The position numbers and the translations under genes were made by a program. A stretch of DNA of 36,419 nucleotides from CAYYNP01 sp964472545. Lineage in GTDB: Bacteria; Planctomycetota; Planctomycetia; Pirellulales; Thermoguttaceae. The DNA lies in NCBI GenBank assembly GCA_964472545.1, contig CAYYNP010000066.1, positions 1-36,419 of the forward strand, given 5' to 3'. Positions 34,101 through 36,419 of this stretch are shown here, piece after piece; position 1 is the stretch's first letter; every line of letters starts with the position of its first letter. The notes below the pieces were generated by a model. It saw only the letters and a program-made list of their open reading frames with translations, ran no database searches and was not told the DNA's origin.

Positions 34101-36419
34101 TCGCCTCTGCCGCAGCATCAAACCGGAGCCCAGCGACGGCAACCGCTTGGCCGTGGACTCGCCCGCGCTGATCCAGTCTTCGTCGACATCCAACATATCG
34201 TCGAGGCTGAGCTTGCCGCCGAGTTCCACCCCGCCCTCGCCGAAGGATTGCTCGAGGTCGACGATGTTCAGCCGCTGCAACTCCTCCACAAGAAGATTGC
34301 CCCGGGCGTTGTCGTTGAAGTACCAGGCATCGTCCCGGCCATTGACGCTCCAAGCCCCGGCGGTCCCGCCGCTGGTGATCCCTAGCCGCCGGTAGGCGTA
34401 GGATCGGGTCGTCGCGGCAGACATCGGGGTCGCGAATCTGCTCACATCGTAGACACGTGTGAGCAGCGTCGACGCTTCGACGCTTTGCGGCGACACGAAC
34501 TCCACATTTCGCCCCAGCCCGATCAACTCCCCCAGTACGGTCCGCCGCAACCCCAGCCGCCAATTGCCCGCCAGGCGCATCTGCTGCTGCAAGAGTTCGA
34601 AGTTGGCGATCCGGCGTCCTTCGTCCCAAAACTCCTCGCCGTCGCACATCCGGAAGCGCCGCTTGACCCCGAACCGCTCGCGGTCGGCGTCGCTCTCGAG
34701 CACCAGCAGCGAGGTGTACGGCGTGATGATGTTGTACTCTTCGGAGAGCCCGATGATCTCCTCTTTGATGAGGGAAGTGGCCCCTTGCTCCAAGAGGGCG
34801 TCGAGGTGCCGCCGGGCCCAGAGCCGCGGTAGGAACGAGTTACTTTCCGCCTTGTCCTGAAGCACGACCCGATTGCGAAACTGTACCGGCTTGCCGTTCT
34901 GGGTGCCGGTAACCACCACCTCGCCCTGCTGGTCGCGGCCGTTGGGGAAGTACTTGCCCAACAGGATCTGCTGCGAGCCGACGGGCAGATTCGGCAATTC
35001 CTCGGGATAGACGCGGACCATCGTCAGCCCCGGGAACTCGACCTTTAGATCGCGGATGCCCGGCTGGGCGATCTCGGCCAACAACTGCCGCGCGGCGATC
35101 TGAGGCGTCAACTCGCCACCGACTTGCCGGATCGATCCTCCGCCGAGCGACGCGATCGTCTTCAACACCACCGGCTCGAAGGCGTTGCCGACGGTCACCG
35201 CGTGGAACGTGCCGGGGCGCCCCTCACCTAGCCGCCGCAGCCGCTTGCCGAAGGCCACCGGATCGGCATCGCCGGTGGTGACCATGCCGTCACCGATGTA
35301 GATCACGTGCGTGGCCGTCTCGCACTGCTCGAACGCCGAAGAAAAGGCCTTGTCCAGATCGGTCCAGCCCAGCGAAGTCCGCTCGGCCAGCAGCTCTCGG
35401 GCGGCCTCGATCTGTTTGGTATCGGCCGGCATCGGTTCTTTGAAGGCCCAACGGCAATCGACGTCGCAGGTGGCCAGGTTGATCTTGTCCTCCGGCGTGA
35501 GCGATCCCAACAACGACGCAATCAGTTCGGCCTGCAAGCGGCGCGTGGTGGCGTCCATCGAGGCCGACGTATCGGCCAGGACCAACAACCGCAACGGGTC
35601 GCCGTCCGGCAACACCTCGCGCTGCCACAGCCCGTCGCCGGCCGGCGGCGTGAGCATCATCATGAAGTAGCCTTCGTCGCCCCGCTCGTGCGGGATCACC
35701 ACCACGTCGGACTGCTGCGAGGCCAATTCCACCACGACCTCGAAATCACGCGTGGGCGCGTACTCCTGGGCCGAGAATTCTACGTGGCCCGCGTTCTCCG
35801 TCGCGGCGATCCGCGACAGATGCGTCGGCGACGTGACCGACGCCAGCGGCAGCGCCGAATGCACGCGGACGTCGATATTCAGCGTATCCAGAGGCTTCTG
35901 CTTGAGCATTTCGCTCCGCAAACCGTAGCTGTAGCGATATTGATTGCCCTTCAGCGGAAGCACCTGCGTGTAGACGATCTTGATCCGCTTGCGCGAGTTG
36001 GCGAAGATCGGGAACACCCGGGCCTTGAAGATGTTGCCGCCGGTCCATTCCAGCAGCCCCGGATCGCGGCGCTCGCGGAGGATCGTTTCGTAGATTTCCC
36101 GGGCGCGCTGCTTCTCGACCACGTCGGCCTCGACCAGCTTGCCGTCGATCCACATCCCAAAGCCGGAGATCGAGGCGTCCTGCGGCAGCGGGAAGTAGAA
36201 GATGCCCTCGGTACGCACGTCCGTATGATTGACGAACGTCTCCTCGATCACCGTCTGGGCAATCTGGTCGCGGATGTTGACGGTCACCTGGTGGTCGCCG
36301 ACCGAAAGCGGCACGTTCACTCCGTTGACTTCCGCCAGCAACGAGCCGAGCGATTCGTTGGTCGTCGCGCCCTCGAAGCCCTGCAACCAAAGCGGGTAGT
36401 CCCCCTTTTCGATCAGCGC
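28131..36419 (-). CDS. Giant VIT-vWA-TPR protein, N-terminus beyond the window
   Basis: At least 2,762 residues; the frame is open across the window edge (ALIEKGDYPLWLQGFEG), so the true start is outside and a TTG at 36386 should not be trusted. Order of parts: VIT domain (NVPLSVGDHQVTVNIRDQIA to IYTQVLPL-like end, about 36300-35930); von Willebrand A domain with MIDAS motif DTSAS (near 35565) and YIGDG; a linker region; and a beta-rich segment resembling lipoprotein-carrier (LolA-like) folds (about 33200-33550). A long alpha-solenoid of degenerate TPRs follows to the C-terminus, with clear TPRs at the end (LGKVYFENQRYDDAVRQFEI, AVIRQDQDRYDEAIAHWQRV). VIT-vWA proteins bind metal-dependent ligands. 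The protein probably forms a large scaffold, location unknown because the N-terminus is missing. Function is unknown. Confidence 0.9.
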   Translation of the reverse strand, partial: ALIEKGDYPLWLQGFEGATTNESLGSLLAEVNGVNVPLSVGDHQVTVNIRDQIAQTVIEETFVNHTDVRTEGIFYFPLPQDASISGFGMWIDGKLVEADVVEKQRAREIYETILRERRDPGLLEWTGGNIFKARVFPIFANSRKRIKIVYTQVLPLKGNQYRYSYGLRSEMLKQKPLDTLNIDVRVHSALPLASVTSPTHLSRIAATENAGHVEFSAQEYAPTRDFEVVVELASQQSDVVVIPHERGDEGYFMMMLTPPAGDGLWQREVLPDGDPLRLLVLADTSASMDATTRRLQAELIASLLGSLTPEDKINLATCDVDCRWAFKEPMPADTKQIEAARELLAERTSLGWTDLDKAFSSAFEQCETATHVIYIGDGMVTTGDADPVAFGKRLRRLGEGRPGTFHAVTVGNAFEPVVLKTIASLGGGSIRQVGGELTPQIAARQLLAEIAQPGIRDLKVEFPGLTMVRVYPEELPNLPVGSQQILLGKYFPNGRDQQGEVVVTGTQNGKPVQFRNRVVLQDKAESNSFLPRLWARRHLDALLEQGATSLIKEEIIGLSEEYNIITPYTSLLVLESDADRERFGVKRRFRMCDGEEFWDEGRRIANFELLQQQMRLAGNWRLGLRRTVLGELIGLGRNVEFVSPQSVEASTLLTRVYDVSRFATPMSAATTRSYAYRRLGITSGGTAGAWSVNGRDDAWYFNDNARGNLLVEELQRLNIVDLEQSFGEGGVELGGKLSLDDMLDVDEDWISAGESTAKRLPSLGSGLMLRQRRYAADYADFRRGEGRSRGLALGEQERVFTGLFSADLQAPLLHEKRERYGRPTRPQQSSPWVATLFPYLPPPTEGPAAKPKQPWPADARALAESLLRTEQLAALSGGLQVQRRVDGFDARFGDLASRSQTLNLVSPTAWLILAQGAGSQHTVRWCDERERGVFSKAFGLGRLRESIEADLGKPPLDFSGYCLKSIERTYQTYTTELKPQGDGRTLLVLTHPTDPQSQVHVLVDTERHVILSIEHRNEGRRTVAQRFEDFTEVAGGWWAGRIEHTDAEGRRTTLVIQEFKSLTEDAFAKRIERELADRGRVQFLQEPAISVLDAKQAEADGKARFDDHFTLLLHSAATQQWDPVLERLEQLESLAADKPGMRWVRNAVLNAARRREELRTRLMEEAAALAKLSSGDYFLTEYVRSQASGVFGANEMLELLDVLRPVYERQPAHLHAMKTFKQQRMNYLANTGQHDLAMALRKQLAEECPRDHNLQRDYAQQLVNSGDFETAYAWLDGVLTDEARWLEHEEESLRSRYAGFLRQQGRYVDLAEFLRKWTLRNPEDLTSYHQYLSALIYTDRVDEANRLAARWLDDARGEGPIEGDVRGRLDAAALHGLGSIYGLHTERIDERWLQPLADTALFLARHEGGGSIADRIMGNHRFRNTDACRRVRKAAAKILVAELDQLEPAEIQRLVNWISPNDPAVEKPVWQQIADGLKRRWVAETDEQVKNQLLRPLIYSLRYHVGAEPWLELLRLRIREDECQEAYAQLFTAVLEQPWSAEFEDEAFGLLRKQSFDAEETQRLAIEVTALYQLTDRMVRARFDHRMKQIEHPEDETRTDLRDARKENVRTARQEFAKRLRKEATKHSDQFGQWLQAERLYLDVLLGDDLKRIAAECWVVLGDEPPKPVKADDVDDDPARRAELWLDGVLRHRHLVTLANLAVRKDAEPASIDRLLAYLDAGIKADEEAAAESEADRANPRWKRAKYQLLVALDRAEALEKALRDWILPKDADNQWRLALGYILAEGGKILPAIEQFEAVEADDELGPEQYRALADWYMVVDRPEDYRRARIASYKFMDEWRLSNYLSNKLRPWHDRDGQLPGELEEDVLLVFGALLEKSSRPQGHLGQLRQFYQATHDFRLLEHLPDGVVGHTAERVYPFLQGMASVLSEVRDEATVDRIAQRLVEVRKKAETPIDHRAVDLLELLVERRAAEVENQPGPHVHNALTAMQRAFKREWSSGEPRRMADLLAGLGAISQAELADEQVRELEVLHGDAEAGSVDRLHIGRSLAAVRWAYSQHDRAIELLEAALGEYETARGGVLPTDARDTLDTLIRYLEDQRHYARGEAVLKQQLPRSVHLQQTHWLTERLDRLYQSALDHDGDVSLGSKETLYKALTQRIRGRLKTGDHNHRYTLVQRLCSVYRVAHLKRYPTAVDDLKAFAFEELPEVLKLQTSNYQSMVKQVAQTLYKEAGPRASLTFLVERIEQEPGWLLLANDDGWRHHYWQLAYWRHLIKDRGGLLGELEPRLLAIVTAELRRDLESRRYRYRRIYWRHRSYFWHEKEDAFAAVAEEVYAERKQSGAAVRHIAEYLFDGLDHYDRAIEMLAAAHEEKLLDEGGQATLVNFLQKRERHAEAAPILRPLVEWRPDTIDYRVRLMRACFGIGHKEELAAVRLRADEHFHQGDRWNEGVLAEMAKACLDTELFQLSVDYYRELIALHESTQPNRGIGNGTLSEYYTFKARAHAGLNDTPGAVAAASGAVISWGPEHEKRREALNALKQVLLDAPDLDAYVAEVDLQAEKDKQQNAILRKALGKVYFENQRYDDAVRQFEIAREVQPNDAETHKKLVECYDRREDKEGAVRQVLASIELSRRDIEQYKDLARRLTDLGRGQEAERANTSIVEMLPSESESHTALAVIRQDQDRYDEAIAHWQRVAEIRALEPTGLLGLAAAQIHQKHWDQAEDSLRKLDTRNWPARFNTVDEEKKEITVQDQVRRLRAKIKR

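Overview
The window is a GC-rich bacterial chromosome segment, most likely from a member of the Planctomycetota (Pirellulales-like). Reasons: an FGly-type sulfatase with a signal peptide, a Tat-exported Gfo/Idh oxidoreductase, a BlaI/M56 regulator pair, a DUF58-transglutaminase pair, TPR/peptidase-MA proteins, a giant VIT-vWA-TPR protein, and dispersed palindromic repeats. Two runs of exactly 100 N (26517-26616 and 27807-27906) are scaffold gaps, and both fall inside tandem repeats. The lineage is an inference from gene content; no rRNA or tRNA is visible.

Layout. (1) 1-5992, minus strand: TPR/peptidase-MA protein, MazG-like protein and large membrane protein, joined by 4-base start/stop overlaps, then an ABC ATPase cut by the window edge. 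(2) 6181-8037, plus strand: a small tRNA-binding protein, then a visibly less GC-rich pair made of an AbiJ-like protein with a HEPN RNase motif and a small three-helix membrane protein. (3) 8100-12477, minus strand: hicBA toxin-antitoxin, phosphoglucomutase, and a Tat-dependent Gfo/Idh oxidoreductase. (4) 12556-13438, minus strand: a small protein with a second HEPN motif and a DUF2442 protein. They are followed by about 0.9 kb of non-coding DNA (13439-14383) packed with strong hairpins. (5) 14384-20081: Ser/Thr kinase (+), alpha/beta hydrolase (-), sulfatase (+), PIG-L deacetylase (-) and cupin (+). (6) 20224-24026, minus strand: a TgpA-like transglutaminase and a DUF58 protein. (7) 24190-27648, plus strand: a promoter with an overlapping BlaI-type operator, blaI, and an M56 metallopeptidase whose frame runs without a stop into a secreted Glu/Arg-rich coiled-coil protein. 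(8) 28131-36419, minus strand: one giant VIT-vWA-TPR protein that continues past the window edge.

Two palindromic repeat families stand out. Family A (33-base arms containing GGGGCAAAGCGCAGC) and family B (about 54 bases, arms containing TCTCGCTCCGCGAGA) occupy four of the five convergent gene junctions, where they look like bidirectional terminators. Copies also lie inside genes in frame: family B supplies the extended N-terminus of the membrane protein and the last 17 residues of the sulfatase, and family A supplies part of the sensor loop of the M56 peptidase. Family B has also expanded into a tandem array at 27659-28045.

Best candidates for something undescribed: the HEPN-motif/three-helix membrane protein pair, the HEPN-motif/DUF2442 pair next to the hairpin-rich region, and palindromic repeats recruited as coding sequence and terminators. 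No complete, obviously new multigene system can be proven from the sequence alone.
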